DNA of 64,000 nucleotides, from assembly GCA_009760855.2 (NCBI GenBank), contig WPIO01000076.1, forward strand, positions 1,207,501 through 1,271,500, given 5' to 3'. Position numbers and translations under genes: made by a program. This DNA is from Cristatella mucedo. Lineage: Eukaryota; Bryozoa; Phylactolaemata; Cristatellidae. The notes beneath the pieces were generated by a model that saw only the letters and a list, made by a program, of their open reading frames with translations, had not been told where the DNA came from and did not search any database. Shown one piece after another: positions 11,560 to 22,379 of the stretch (the stretch's first letter is position 1; every line of letters begins with the position of its first letter).

Positions 11560-12940
11560 CTAAATAAAGGTCTTTTCCCTGCACCTTTCAAAAAGGCTGC
11601 TGGTACTCATTAAGAAGGCAGCACTAAACCCGGAGAACTAACTTCTTCCCATTCTCCCAACTGCCATTCCTATCAAAGACACTAGAACGATTAGCGGCAG
11701 ACCAGCTGGGCTCTTATATCAAAACTTCAAACTTAGCTAGTAAGTTCTGATAAGGTTTTAGAGCTAATCGCTCCACAGACTCAGCTCTACCTCGAGTGTA
11801 TGACGACCTTCCTGTAAATCAAGACTCGAGTAGTCTCTACTTGTTTTTTCTGAATCGTTCAGCAGCGTTTGATACTACTGATCACCGAGTCCTTCGTGAG
11901 TGCCTATCATCTTACCTTGGCATCACCAGCACTGTTAGCCAATAATTTTATGTACTGCTTCATTAGGAAACTGTAGATCATTGTTGTCAAGAGGTAGCAG
12001 TCATCATCCGAGGAGCCAAGTATGCGGTACTGCCAGGGATCTGTGCTTGGTTCCCTTCTTTTCATAGTTTAGACTCTTGCCGATGTAATCAGCTAGCACA
12101 ATCTAGGCTTTCATTTTTACGCAGATGACACACAGCTGTACCTGTGCTTTGATCCCTTCAAGCATTCCGGTACATCAATCTCTCTTAACTGTCTTGCTGC
12201 ATGTATTGCTGATATTCGCGCTTGGATGGCAGCAACATTTCTTACATTAAATGCCGATCAAAACAACCTACTAGTTACAGGCAAGCATTACTCAAAAATT
12301 GGAAAATGTAACCCTCTAAATGTGCACGGCTAGGATATCTCATTCAGCATCTGCATGCTATCTTGATGTCCTGTTCCAAAGTGACTTTTCATGAGAGGAC
12401 CACATCAGTTCCTCACTTAAGTCTGCCTACGATAAGCTCAATCCATAGAAAAATTCTGTGCTAAGAGGGATACCAAGCTAGTCCATGCACTTGTGACAAC
12501 TGGTCTTAACATGGTTTACTTACCACTCGAAGCTTTTCCGACCTGTTTAATAAGACACTTACAGCAGGTACGAAACTCTGCAGCTACGATTGTCTATAGC
12601 CAGCGTTGTGATTGCCACAATACACCACTTATCACCGACCTGCACTGGCTTTCCATCAAGTAGCCTATCGAATTCAAATTTTGATGTTTATATATTTTTG
12701 GTGCCTTCATTCTCATGCACCGGCCTACTTATCACTACTATTTCCCTATCAGGCGAGACATCGTACCACTTGCTCTTCTGACACAAGTCATTTAGGTGTG
12801 TCTCTAATTGACCTCGAACCCTTTGGAGATCTTGCCTTTGGTGCATATGCTCTCAAAGACTGGAACGCCCTACCCCCCCCCCGACTGACCTTCCCTGATT
12901 TGACATTAAATAGAAGCCAAAACGGCTATCTGATGTGCAC
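11560..12940 (+). mobile_element. LINE family A, RT fragment
   Basis: The translation, across frameshifts, gives KPGELT, the motif A region RSAAFDTTDHRVLRECL, LGITSTV, the catalytic box FYADDTQLYLCFDP (near 12115-12155), ACIADIRAWMAATFLTLN, LVHALVT and ITDLHWLSIK. It ends near PPPD and lacks the 3' UTR hairpin. In-frame stops are common. Confidence 0.85.
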
Positions 12941-13939
12941 AGCTGCCTGCAGTTCATGCAGATTGCTTGCAAGTGTGATAACGCATTGCTTACAGAACAC
13001 AGGCTCATAGTGCTAAGGGGGGCCCAGTGTGCTGCTGCTGCCTCGTGCTGCTGCTGCTGCCTCGTGCTGTCTCTCATCCTTTATCTGCCGTGCCGGGTGA
13101 CTTGGGTGCTTCGAGCTGTACAAACATTGTTACCACTTCCTCTGTCGGTGCAAGGTAGCCATTATCTGAACTGCCAATGGGCGCATCAGCAGCTAGTCCT
13201 CTCCTCCCACCAAGCTATGTACAGGAAGTTTTTTCATTTGCCCATTAAAGCCACAGTCAACAGTATAATCGTTGTTGGTGGTGCAGCTTTATAAAGGGCA
13301 GAGCAGTGTGGCAAGCCACAGGCCGGAAGGCTGGCTGCAACTGACATTAGGAAGCCTCTGTCGGACTCAAGTGAGAGCTCTCAGTGTCCTCTCTCACTCC
13401 GGCATACAGGCACGACAGAGAAACCGGCACTCTTGCTAGCATGGATGCAGAAGACAGCCCCACCACTCCTGCTATTCACTCCTCCTTTACATCCTTTCTT
13501 CCTGTTACCTTCCTTCCTGTTACCTTCCTTCCTGTTATCTGACCTGGCAACGCTGTGCGGTGCCCTCCCTTCCACAGTAGTGCTTGGTTGCTGTGTGCAT
13601 CTCCTGCGCATCCTTATTTGGCTCTCATTAGAGGTTGATACGTTTTCCATACTTGTTATGGGTTACCTGCAGTAGCAGTGCTACAGTTACCGTTGCCTCG
13701 GTGGGTGGGGGAGGGCATTGCAGGTGTGCAGCCAAAAGGGCATTGATTTTTCAGATGCGCATGCATTTGCACTATGCAGCTCATTCTTTTGCTGCTGTCA
13801 AGACAAGCAGTGTGCAGTCACACAAGCCGGGCTTACTGACACATAACCGGATCGCATAAGAGTTTCAGATGCAGTCAGCATAAATTGACGTATTTTTTAA
13901 TTGCTTTGAGTTTGCATATTTTCTTTTTCTTCTGTTCAG
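12941..13939. other. Upstream of the transporter exons; short repeats only
   Basis: Contains two copies of a ctgctgctgcctcgtg unit near 13033-13068 and a 15-bp cttcctgttaccttc repeat near 13498-13540. No further transporter exon was recognised, though short exons could be missed. Confidence 0.45.
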
Positions 13940-14003
13940 CAAGAGATTCGTCAGGTGTGCAAGCGTCAATGGCTGCGATCTGGTGTCAGCTGTGGAAGAT
14001 GCC
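13940..14003 (+). CDS. SLC37-like transporter exon a
   Basis: The acceptor is a pyrimidine tract plus cag (ends 13939) and the donor is gtaagc at 14004. The exon enters with one base of a codon carried over and leaves two bases (CC) that make Pro with the next exon. It encodes the cytoplasmic loop ending IWCQLWKMP, like the W..P segment before helix 7 in SLC37 proteins. Least certain of the six because it is short. Confidence 0.65.
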
Positions 14004-14232
14004 GTAAGCATGCTACTCGGGCCTCTCAAATCGCCTCGAGAGTGATCGCAACGACAGAAGGTCCCCAGCCAGAATGCTGGCTCTTTCTCTCTCTCCGCTG
14101 CAGATGCATCACCGAGATCGCGCTCGCCGTTTTCTGCCTGAAGATCGTGCGCTACTGCATGTACATGTGGCTGCCACTGTATCTGCTGCATCAGGTTCGT
14201 TGACGAGCGACCTCCCGGATGCCTGAACGCTC

Positions 14233-14266
<34 letters not shown>

Positions 14267-15754
14267 CGGAGCTCGTGGTCTGGAAATTCCACCGAGCTGG
14301 CAGCAGCTTTTCACATCACCATCGCGTTGCGCTCCACGCCAGGCTGCTGCAGCTCACTGCTTGATGGGCGTGGCACTTAAGCGCCCTCCAGTCACGTGGA
14401 TACCTGCGTTCAGTCACACGCGAGCACTGCCTGTGAGAGCACTGCCTGCGCAAGTGGCTGGCATACAGCCGACGACCAGCACTGGTCGAGAGCTCTGCTG
14501 CTGCTGCTGCCTCTGCGCACCCGCCCTTCCGGCGCCTTTGGCCACCGCTATGCGGGTGTTGGAGGGCTCTGTCACCTGCGTGTCACATCTGCACTGCGTT
14601 GCGGTGCCTGCGGCTCAAGCTTAATAATAATAATAATAATAATAATGATAATAATAATGCACTTGATAAAGCGCCCTCAGAGAACTTAATCTCGCTCTAG
14701 GCGCTTTACATTTGCTGCAAAGGGATATGGCGTGCCTGATCTCTCCTTTCTCCAAGCACCTTGCCTTCGGTGCTGTCTGTCTGCTAGCCTGTGACCTGCA
14801 TCCGTCGCCAACGTCACCGGTAAACTTGCCTTCGTTGTAGCTTCAGTACGACAAAACTCGAGCCGGCTTGTTCTCTCCTGCCTTCGAGCTGGGCGGCGTG
14901 GTGGGCAGCTCAGTGCTGGGCCTCGTGCTCGACAGGTCCGACGACAGCGTCTCGGCGGCAGCTGCGGCGGGCTCATCTGCAGCTGCTGTTGCTGCTGGCT
15001 TTGCGCAATGGATCCGTGCTCCGGGCGCATCCACGCCAGCCGTCACCGCCATCACTCTGTCATCACTCTGTGCTACAGGTACTTTGAGCACAGCCCTCTC
15101 ACAGGTGTGGCCTTGAGCATTGCGTGCAGCGCCGGAGCGCTGGTGGCTTTTGTGCTCACTAGCACCTGGGGCTACTCAGCCAACACTCTGTTCATGATGC
15201 TCGCCGGGGCGTTCAACTGCGGTCCCGATTCAATCCTGGGTAAGTAAGTCTTGGCAATCGCTTCTCGTTAGCTTTCCGTTTCCTTGTGCGCTGACTTGTG
15301 CTCGCTCAGTGGTCAAGAATGCGTCAGACCTCTCGCATGAGCTGTGCTGTGCATGGCAATTGTGCGAGACGGCTCGGCAGATAGCATATTGCAACTGTGA
15401 CTGCCAGCAATGCATTGTTGCCAGCTGGTCAGCTTTCGATGCAAGCGCATAGTCTCTATCTCTCCCTCTCTCTCTCTCTCTCTCTCTCCCTCTCTCTTGC
15501 CCTCTCTCTGTCGCTCTCTCTCTTTTGCCCTCTCTCTGTCGCTCTCTCTTTCTCGTCTCCCCTTCTCTCTCTCTCTCTCTCTCTCTCTCTTGCTCTCCCT
15601 CTTTCTCTCCATCTCTTTCTCACTCTCTTTCTCGTCTCCCCCTCTCTGTCTCTCTCTCTCTCCTCTGTCTCTCTCTTGCTCTCTCTCTTTCTCTCCCCCT
15701 CTCTCTCTCCTCTCTCTCGCTCTCTCTTTCTCTCCCTCTCTGTCTCTCTCTCTG

Positions 15755-15785
<31 letters not shown>

Positions 15786-18091
15786 TGCTCTCTCTTTCTC
15801 TTGCTTCATCTCTCAATCTCCTTGTATCGGCTAATGCAATAAGTGGTGATCCATCAAAGCGTTGATGATCAACTCGATTCGTTGATCAGCTGAGTCCTTA
15901 GAAGCACACACAAGGAGCAGCAGCATCATGTAGCTGTATCCAAGGCCAATGTACTGACTGCCTTTACTTTATTCAGTAAACCGAAAAGCTCTTCCTGTCG
16001 GCTGTGCTTACTGTAAGGTTAAAAATCACTCCGTATGGCATTCTCTGCACACAAGTTCAGATTACATCGATCACGTAGTCGATTGTGATGACACGTCAGG
16101 TTCACCTCTCAGGTTGCCCTGGTCTTGCCCAAGAGCTGCACGGGCACTGCAGAGCGACCACCTGCTTCGGGAGATGTCAACCTACCGCTCCTACTGCTTG
16201 TAGGCTACGGTCCGATGTGTTATGTCCTAGTATCATGTGCTGGGACAAAACCTTCATGTAGGATTTATGCCCCTAACCCTTGGAGTTACATTATAAAGTA
16301 TTTTTTTTCAAAAGGTGTACCTTGCTCCAGAGTCCGAGATTGGAATCGGGCTCTTGGCTATCAGGGTGTAGGTAATAGGATTGAAAGAGCAATTCTAGAT
16401 GTCATGCTAACTACGATGTGTCCCGTGAGTAATCGTTGTTCTCGTACTTCGTAATCCCATTGAAAGGCTTGCGAAGGATTTCATTACTGCTGTCGCCTCT
16501 CTCTTCTCTTTTATGTTTCTACTGCGTAGCTTCCTTGCAAGCATAAGCGAACAGTCAGCCGAGTAGACTCAGAGGCACTTTAGCCAATCGCTTAAGAGAA
16601 ATTATTCGTGCAGTAAGCTACGCTGCTGAGACTGGCTTACTGCTGGCAGCCAAGACAGTTCCGGATCACTCATTCTCGTCGTGGTCCGGCTGATATGCAC
16701 TGCTACAAGCCGCAAGTAGCTACTTCCACGTCCGGACAGAGTTAGGTTGCAAGCACAGCACTCGTAACGGCGCCTCAAGTCTCAACCGACGGGCGACGAA
16801 TTCTAGTGATGAGCGAACCTTTTATCGCGGCTAGCGACGTGTAGGTATAAAAAAAATATAGTACCAACGCACTCAGGTATGCCGACAGTTTTGGAACACG
16901 GCGGCGACGAAGAGCACCCATAGCTTAACATGGCAAGTCCATATCCATAACGTATACAAATATATTTGACAGCAACTGCCGTTCAACAGCGGCCATGACA
17001 TACAAAACACGGCCCCATTGCCTAAAGCTCAAATCAATGCAGATGCCAAGACCAAGTTAAGAACCGCAACAGATGCTTGTGTATATGCCCTTGCCCTTAT
17101 ATTTTTCGCATAATCGGTTCCCAGGCGCTGTAATCTAGGACCGAGAATAATGAATGTCGGTCATAATCTGGCTGCTTTAGCTCACCACCGCCGTTTAAGC
17201 GGCTCTACGTACGGACTGGACTTCCACGCCTCGCCGTTGGCCCTTGCAACTGCAATGGAGCGCCTTTCGTTGGCAGTCAAATTAGGAAAGCATATATTCG
17301 GGCTCGAATGAGCCCTGCTGTGCAGGCAGCTGACTGTCGGAGAAGCTTGTTAGTCCAGAGCCAGTGAAGCCTGCAATGCATTCGGAGTGAATCCTGCTGC
17401 TGCAGTGAACGGTGGTTAATGGCTGCGGATGCAGTTGTGCGCAGCACCGACAGAGAGCCGGCCAAAAGAAGTAAAGAACCGAAACCCGTTTTGCAGTCAA
17501 CTCTGTTAGTCTAGCAAGATTAATTACTGCAATTCTGCCACTCAGGCCCGGCCCCCCCTCCCCGTGGGACCTCATTGGCCCTCAGCTATTGCTTCGACTT
17601 CTGCTGCTAGGTAGATGCTGTGCTCTGATTAGTCGAGGCTCATCGACTGTGAAGCTGGCTCCTAAAATTGGCAGAAAGTCGTAATCCTTTCTGGCACTGC
17701 CGACTCGGGCTTTGTTCTTTTCCTCGGTCATTTTACGGCGCCACTCCTATGCGGCAGGCATTACGTCCCCGTTTAGTCCTAGCTTGCGAGCTCTTCGAGT
17801 AATTCATACAATGTGCGATGCGATCGCCTTGCTCAAGATAGATCAGGATATAGGACAGAACGGACAGATAGAACAAGATACTGGACAGAAGCTCGTGCCA
17901 TTGCCGCTCGTTAGCCTGAGCGCCTTGCCGGCCTGCTGCAGTTCAAGCATCGAGGCTTCAGCCGACGACACCACTTAACTTTGCCTGCTGCATAGAAGGC
18001 ATTCTGCAATCAAGCAGCGACCAGTGAGTGTGCATGCGCTCAGTGGTCCAAACTGATAGCAGCAAGCAGCAGGTGTTGGAGAATGCCTGCC

Positions 18092-18175
<84 letters not shown>

Positions 18176-18970
18176 TGGACATGGGGCACGTGGACACCTC
18201 AGCCGCTGTGGCAGTTCTCCTAAGCGCCTGCTGTCCTGGTGTCCCGGTACCAATTCTTTCTGACTTGTAAGCCGATCTGTAAGCCCTGCCGGTAGCCGGT
18301 CAGCTCCGAAAGTGCCCAGTCGCTGCCCTGCTCTTGCCATCAGTTTAATGAGGTATCCAGGTGGAGGCTCGTGGTTTGGTCGGCTCGGTAAGATAGCAAG
18401 ATTGGCAGTCAAAGGAGGTGCTTGTGCTTCAGTACTGTAAGCTCTTTCACTGGGCAGCATCCGTCCTTCGTGGCTTGCTTTTATTGCCTTTGCCCTGTCT
18501 GTCTGTCGGTGCCGAATCTTAAGAGGGAATGTCACCTGCCCTCACTCGAAATCGTGTCTTAAGCGCTTAACGGTAGCTGTACTTGTCATTGTAGGTGGAT
18601 CAATACCTGCTGCACTGGGCAAGAGGGGCGGTCGAGATTGTTCTGCTGCTGTTACGGGTTTCGTTAACGGTACGCCTCTTGTAAGCCTTTGTTTAATGCC
18701 ACCGGTCACACCCCTGTCTCTGTGCTGTGCATGGCTGGTCGGCTCATCTCAGCTCATCTCAGCGTGTTTCCCTTTGCAGGTTTCGGCAGCATAGGCATCT
18801 TCCTCGAAGGACCGCTCGTTGGCATTCTGTCAGACCTCTACGGTTGGAGTAGCATGTTCTACTGTATGATCGGGTTAACTCTTGCAGGCTGCTTGGCAAC
18901 GTTAAAGGCCTCATCCCAGTACAGGCAATCGTATAACACGGCCGACAATTATTCAGCCATGGCTTGCTAG
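13940..18970 (+). CDS. MFS transporter, SLC37 (sugar-phosphate exchanger)-like, 3' six exons
   Basis: Six exons join in frame: 13940-14003, 14104-14194, 14841-14935, 15079-15239, 18595-18669 and 18780-18970 (about 225 residues, TAG stop). The protein is hydrophobic with about six membrane segments, the C-terminal half of a 12-helix major facilitator. SLC37-like marks are the K...Y...WLPLYL segment in helix 7, FELGGVVGS, N...M...G...GP, and AAVTGFVNGFGSIG followed by GPLVG and GW..MFY. SLC37 proteins exchange glucose-6-phosphate or glycerol-3-phosphate for phosphate, mostly in the endoplasmic reticulum; the substrate here is inferred only. The C-terminal tail (SSQYRQSYNTADNYSAMAC) shows no KKXX retrieval signal. 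5' exons probably lie left of the window or in unrecognised DNA. Another MFS family is possible. Confidence 0.8.
14104..14194 (+). CDS. SLC37-like transporter exon b
   Basis: Acceptor ccgctgcag, donor gttcgt. Encodes a membrane helix, ITEIALAVFCLKIVRY, followed by CMYMWLPLYLLHQ. The K..RY and WLPLYL residues match helix 7 of the SLC37 group. The exon ends in phase 0. Confidence 0.8.
14232..14266 (+). repeat. Interrupted (CTG)n in transporter intron
   Basis: Eleven CTG-type triplets with one CTA interruption, 38 bases after the donor of exon b. Confidence 0.9.
14622..14730 (-). mobile_element. Family A tail in transporter intron
   Basis: The + strand has (AAT)n, then gcacttgataaagcgccctc, agagaacttaatctcgctct and aggcgctttacatttgctgc. 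This is the exact complement of the family A 3' end. Nothing upstream of the tail is present. Confidence 0.9.
14841..14935 (+). CDS. SLC37-like transporter exon c
   Basis: Acceptor cttcgttgtag, donor gtccg. Encodes LQYDKTRAGLFSPAFELGGV and then VGSSVLGLVLD. The segment from the luminal loop into a glycine-rich helix, with F.LGG, is typical of SLC37 proteins. It leaves two bases (AG) that form Arg with exon d. The donor gtccg is weaker than average. Confidence 0.8.
15079..15239 (+). CDS. SLC37-like transporter exon d
   Basis: Acceptor tgctacag, donor gtaagt (a consensus site). Encodes the loop YFEHSPLT, one helix (GVALSIACSAGALVAFVL) and most of another (NTLFMMLAGAFNCGPDSIL). N...M...G...GP matches the helix 10 region of the family. 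Confidence 0.85.
15453..15818. repeat. Long (TC)n microsatellite
   Basis: About 365 bases of almost pure pyrimidine, mostly tc with ttg, gt and cc interruptions, inside the 3.4-kb intron before exon e. On the other strand it is a polypurine tract that could form triplex DNA. Confidence 0.95.
15840..18090. other. Transporter intron, no gene seen
   Basis: Unique-looking intronic DNA between the (TC)n tract and the (CTG)27 run. No repeat family or exon was recognised on either strand. Confidence 0.5.
18093..18173 (+). repeat. Perfect (CTG)27 trinucleotide repeat
   Basis: Exactly 81 bases of uninterrupted CTG (CAG on the other strand), intronic to the transporter and about 420 bases upstream of exon e. 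Perfect runs of this length are usually length-polymorphic. Confidence 0.97.
18595..18669 (+). CDS. SLC37-like transporter exon e
   Basis: Acceptor tcattgtag, donor gtacgc. Encodes GSIPAALGKRGG, then DCSAAVTGFVN. In SLC37 proteins this is the A.LG loop and the .TG..(D/N)G helix 11 motif. Both borders fall in phase 1, splitting Gly codons. Confidence 0.85.
18780..18970 (+). CDS. SLC37-like transporter terminal exon f
   Basis: Acceptor ccctttgcag, stop TAG at 18968-18970. Encodes FGSIGIFLEGPLVGILSDLY, then GWSSMFYCMIGLTLAGCLAT (helix 12), and a polar cytoplasmic tail. No close AATAAA polyadenylation signal was found in the next 500 bases. Confidence 0.85.
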
Positions 18971-19407
18971 ACTTTTTTTTATCAAACTTACCTACTTCGT
19001 TTTTAATAGCATTGGTTGATACGTTATGCTTGTAGTAATGCAGCATGCATGATGCTACCGATCAGCTCATGTTTGACGGTGGGTCTGTCCAGATTGAAAT
19101 GTCGCAATTTCGTTACTCCACCTTCTCTCGTGGTGTGAATGTATACACGCTCCTGTGAATACTACTTGTGAGTTTGATATCGCTTTGATGTCTGTTGTGG
19201 CCATTAAAGGATCTGGACCTCGTCGGAGTTTCTTTTCTTCTGGGCTGAATATGATGCCGTACCTAATGATTTTTCTGCGCACGAGCGTCGTGCCTGCTGC
19301 AGCCTCTAAGTAGTAGCAAAGCCTCTTATTTGTTGGCTTTGCTTGGGTGAGTGGTGCCTGCAATTGCAAGCTTATTATTGCTTTCGATTGGTACTTTCTG
19401 TGAGCAG

Positions 19408-19442
19408 GTCTGTCTGTCTGTCTGTGTGTCTGTCTGTCTGTG

Positions 19443-19481
<39 letters not shown>

Positions 19482-19512
19482 GTGTGTGTGAGTGTGCGTG
19501 CGCGTGCGCGTC
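19408..19512 (+). repeat. (TGTC)n microsatellite
   Basis: Tetranucleotide tgtc repeats with tgtg interruptions, running into (TG)n and CGTG steps. Confidence 0.95.
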
Positions 19513-19836
19513 TGTATGTCCGTGTAGAGGATGTTGCACAGACAAAGACCAAGTGGCTTTCAGAACGGAATCTGCAGCCAGCATCTCTAGAAAAGAAAAA
19601 TATGCTGTACTGATTGGAATCTGTGAGTGGCAAATGGAGAAAGAGTGCAGCACGGGCAGCACGAGCTTGGGATCTAAACTGGAAAGGAAGTGCCTGCAGA
19701 GAAGAGAGTATCCTCTCATCCTTTCCCACCCTAAAGTGGATGCTCAATGTCTAAAGAGAATACTATTTCATTCTTGTACTTTGAAGAGTGTGGTGTGCTT
19801 GTCTTGCAAGTGCAGTGGCTGTTTTTTCATTGTTTT

Positions 19837-19902
19837 GATAATAATAATAATACGTTTGTATAGCATCCTCAGAGAACTTTATCTCTGTCTAGGGTCTTTA
19901 CT
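19837..19902 (-). mobile_element. Family A-type tail, solo
   Basis: (ATA)n, then tagcatcctcagagaacttt and atctctgtctagggtcttta: the decayed complement of the hairpin tail. It directly abuts the plus-strand SINE that follows. Confidence 0.75.
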
Positions 19903-19904
19903 AG

Positions 19905-20080
19905 AATCGCCGTGATGGTACACTAGGTAAGGTAGTTGCTTTCACGACCGAGGCCCCGAGGTCGTGGGTTCGATTCCTGCGGTGGGCGATCCTTTATCGC
20001 CACTGCAAGCGGTGGTGATAGCCCTAAACGGCTCTTCTGTCGCTATACAAAAAAAGGCTGTTTAATCAGCTAGGATTTAT
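19905..20080 (+). mobile_element. tRNA-derived SINE, best copy
   Basis: The head has an A-box-like ggtacactaggtaaggtag and a B box, ggttcgattcc, at 19967-19977 that fits the RNA polymerase III consensus. Between them is a 7-bp inverted repeat (cacgacc/ggtcgtg). The body has gcgatcctttatcgc and actgcaagcggtggtgatag, ggctcttctgtcgctataca, then ggctgtttaatcagctagga. It lacks the family A hairpin. Confidence 0.8.
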
Positions 20081-20084
20081 GTAA

Positions 20085-22115
20085 TCGCCTCTAGTTGGCT
20101 AGCTGCTGCCAGATAGCCATCTTTTTCTGAACGTGAGGCTAGAAGGTGACAGACACTATTCACAGTCTCTAATTGGGATATCTGAGTGTCATTGCTACAT
20201 CCCGATAAGAGTGTGTTTGCTCGGCATCCGGTTTATTTGGCCACTTGCAGAACAGCTTGGAGCCACCACTCTCTCTGCAGTTGGATTGCAGAGGCTGGAC
20301 AAGGAACGTTAAACGTCTTGAGAAGAGATATCACGTGACTGCCTATGGGAAAGCACAGCGGACCGGGCGAAGCCCAGGGACAGGTGACCGAGCCCCCAAC
20401 CCCCAATATAAAGCTCAGAACAAGCCGAGCCTATTCGATTCAGAGTAACGGCTCGATGATGACGTAACGTTTCACGATAATCTCGCTAGCGGTCAGAGGT
20501 TGACAGCTTGTTTTTCGTGCACACTGCTCTGCTCTCCCTCCCGGTGTATGCTAGGCGCTTTAGAGTGCAGCCTTAGCAGTGTTAGCGTGAGAGCTACTGC
20601 TGCTGGTGCAACATAGTAATGGACATGCTAAATGATTCAGCAGCCCGGTTGGTCTAACTGCAGATCCGGTGACTCATCTCTTGCGGTCAACGGGGGGGGG
20701 GGGGGCCTATTGCAGCTGCTGCCATTGGAGACGGATGCTTAGCTGCGGCCGACATCTGGATAATCATCCAAAGGATCTGAAGGTCTTCGCGATTGCATGC
20801 GGCGATAGGAAAATGTAAATGTGTCACAACCAGCTTTCGACTGCTACTTCTTTACAAGCAAAGGAAACGAACAGAAAAAAAAGTCCTATCTGCTCGAACT
20901 TTGGGTTTGTATACGTGGGCTGCTGGCACGATTGAGCTGGCAGTAACTTCAAATGTGACCCGTACCATGTTCCGTCATTGCTGGCAAACTGTCGAGTCAT
21001 TCCTTATTAGTGCCTGCATGACCAGTAGCTCTGCATAGAACATGCTGTACTGCCTCGATATACCAGGGCCCTTATCACTATCGAACCACAGGTACACGAT
21101 GCCTGTGATGTGTTCTGGCTATACTATTCTGAACTATATAGTTGCCAGCTCATATACCTGGGTCGGTCGTTATGTGCCTCGCCGGCTGCGTGTTATTCTT
21201 AGCTGCTAGGCAGCGGGTAAGGCAGTTCCGTGCAAGGTGGCTGCGGTGTGGTTAGACTTAAGTATTTATATGCATGCATCTCCGCCAATAGCTCCACACA
21301 GTGATTCTCCACACAGCGATTAGGCCGTTGCTCGGGTAAGCCTTCCCAAGCACACCCAAAGTCAAAGGGATTTTTCGCGAAAAATCTCTAGCCAGTGCGG
21401 GTGCTTACTCATGCAACAAACAAATAGTGAGGAGAAGCAGCACTGAAGAATTAGGAGGTCAGTCGAGCGAGCAATTAGCCAAAGAAGTAGCTGCGACGGG
21501 CAGCTTGGAAAGCGAGTGCCCTGCGAGTTCTCTTGTACAAGACAAAGCAGGACCGCCGCGCTTCTGCCTGCTGCTGTTGCGGAAGTCCGTTACCTCCACG
21601 TGGCCATGGTCTGCAGCTGTAGAGCAGCGATCCGCCACGGCTGGTATGCATACTTTGAAGGCTGCTGCTGCTGCTGTTTATGTATGCAGCAACTGCGGTA
21701 TTTGGAAGCGCATTAAAACTGCTTCTCAAGCCCACCAGCCGACGCGGTACTACATAAAGGTAACGAGAGGTCCGGACTGCGAGGGAGGAGGCGTCATCCT
21801 CTCGTTTTTCGGCCGGTCCGGCGCGCTCGCCATTGTGAGTTCACGAAGTGTATTGTCGATGTTATTACAGCCGCCGCCGCGTTTTTTTCAACTGCTCCAT
21901 GCGCCACGTCAAATATTGGAGCAACGACATTCCTTTCGAACGGAATGCATTTAAAACTGGATCTATTTCTAATAGGTTGATTCAAATGCCTCATTTACTT
22001 AGAAGAACCTTAGCAGCTACGGTCCGGCATGCACTGGACGATAACGTATTGCCTGCTGCATGACTCGAACCCACGGCCCGGGTCATTACGTGTGCGCACT
22101 TTGCCCGTGGGCGAA
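20085..22115. other. Unassigned DNA
   Basis: No gene supported. A (G)14 run lies at 20692-20705. A 175-codon open frame (21427-21954, +) has no recognisable domain and is not called a gene. A GCT run lies at 21661-21675. Confidence 0.4.
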
Positions 22116-22117
22116 GC

Positions 22118-22375
22118 ATGTTAGCGCACTAGGTGAGGCGGTTGCTTTTCACGTCCTCGGTCCCGAGGTCATGGGTCCGAATCCTGCAGTCGCTAATTCT
22201 TCATCGCCGCTGCAAGCGGTGGTAATTTGCAGCAAATGTAAAGCGCCTAGAAAGAGATTGAGTTATTCGAGGGCGCTTTATCAAATGTGCTATTATTATT
22301 ATTATCATTATTATAGCCGTAAAGGCTCTTCTGTCGCTGTACCAAACAGGCAGTTAAATCAGCTAGTTTTTTAGC
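22118..22375 (+). mobile_element. tRNA-derived SINE split by a family A tail
   Basis: Same family as at 19.9 kb: gcactaggtgaggcggttgc, B box ggtccgaatcc (near 22174), gctgcaagcggtggtaa. It is then interrupted, and resumes atagccgtaaaggctcttct, gtcgctgtaccaaa and aatcagctag. The B box carries a change from the consensus. Confidence 0.85.
22226..22312 (+). mobile_element. Family A tail nested in SINE
   Basis: 87 bases: tttgcagcaaatgtaaagcg, cctagaaagagattgag, gagggcgctttatcaaatg, then ATT repeats. The SINE reads ggtggtaa(t) before and atagcc after, matching ggtggtgatagcc in the intact copy. Confidence 0.9.
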
Positions 22376-22379
22376 ATGT

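Noticed and set aside
15313-15865. Ser/Leu-rich and Arg/Glu-rich open frames of up to 167 codons
   Set aside because: They are translations of the (TC)n microsatellite on the two strands.
17958-18535. Poly-Gln and poly-Ser open frames on the minus strand
   Set aside because: They come from the (CTG)27 run read on the other strand inside an intron of a + strand gene.
19908-20000. Possible tRNA gene
   Set aside because: The A and B boxes are present but the acceptor stem does not close and the element continues into a repeated SINE body found at other sites.
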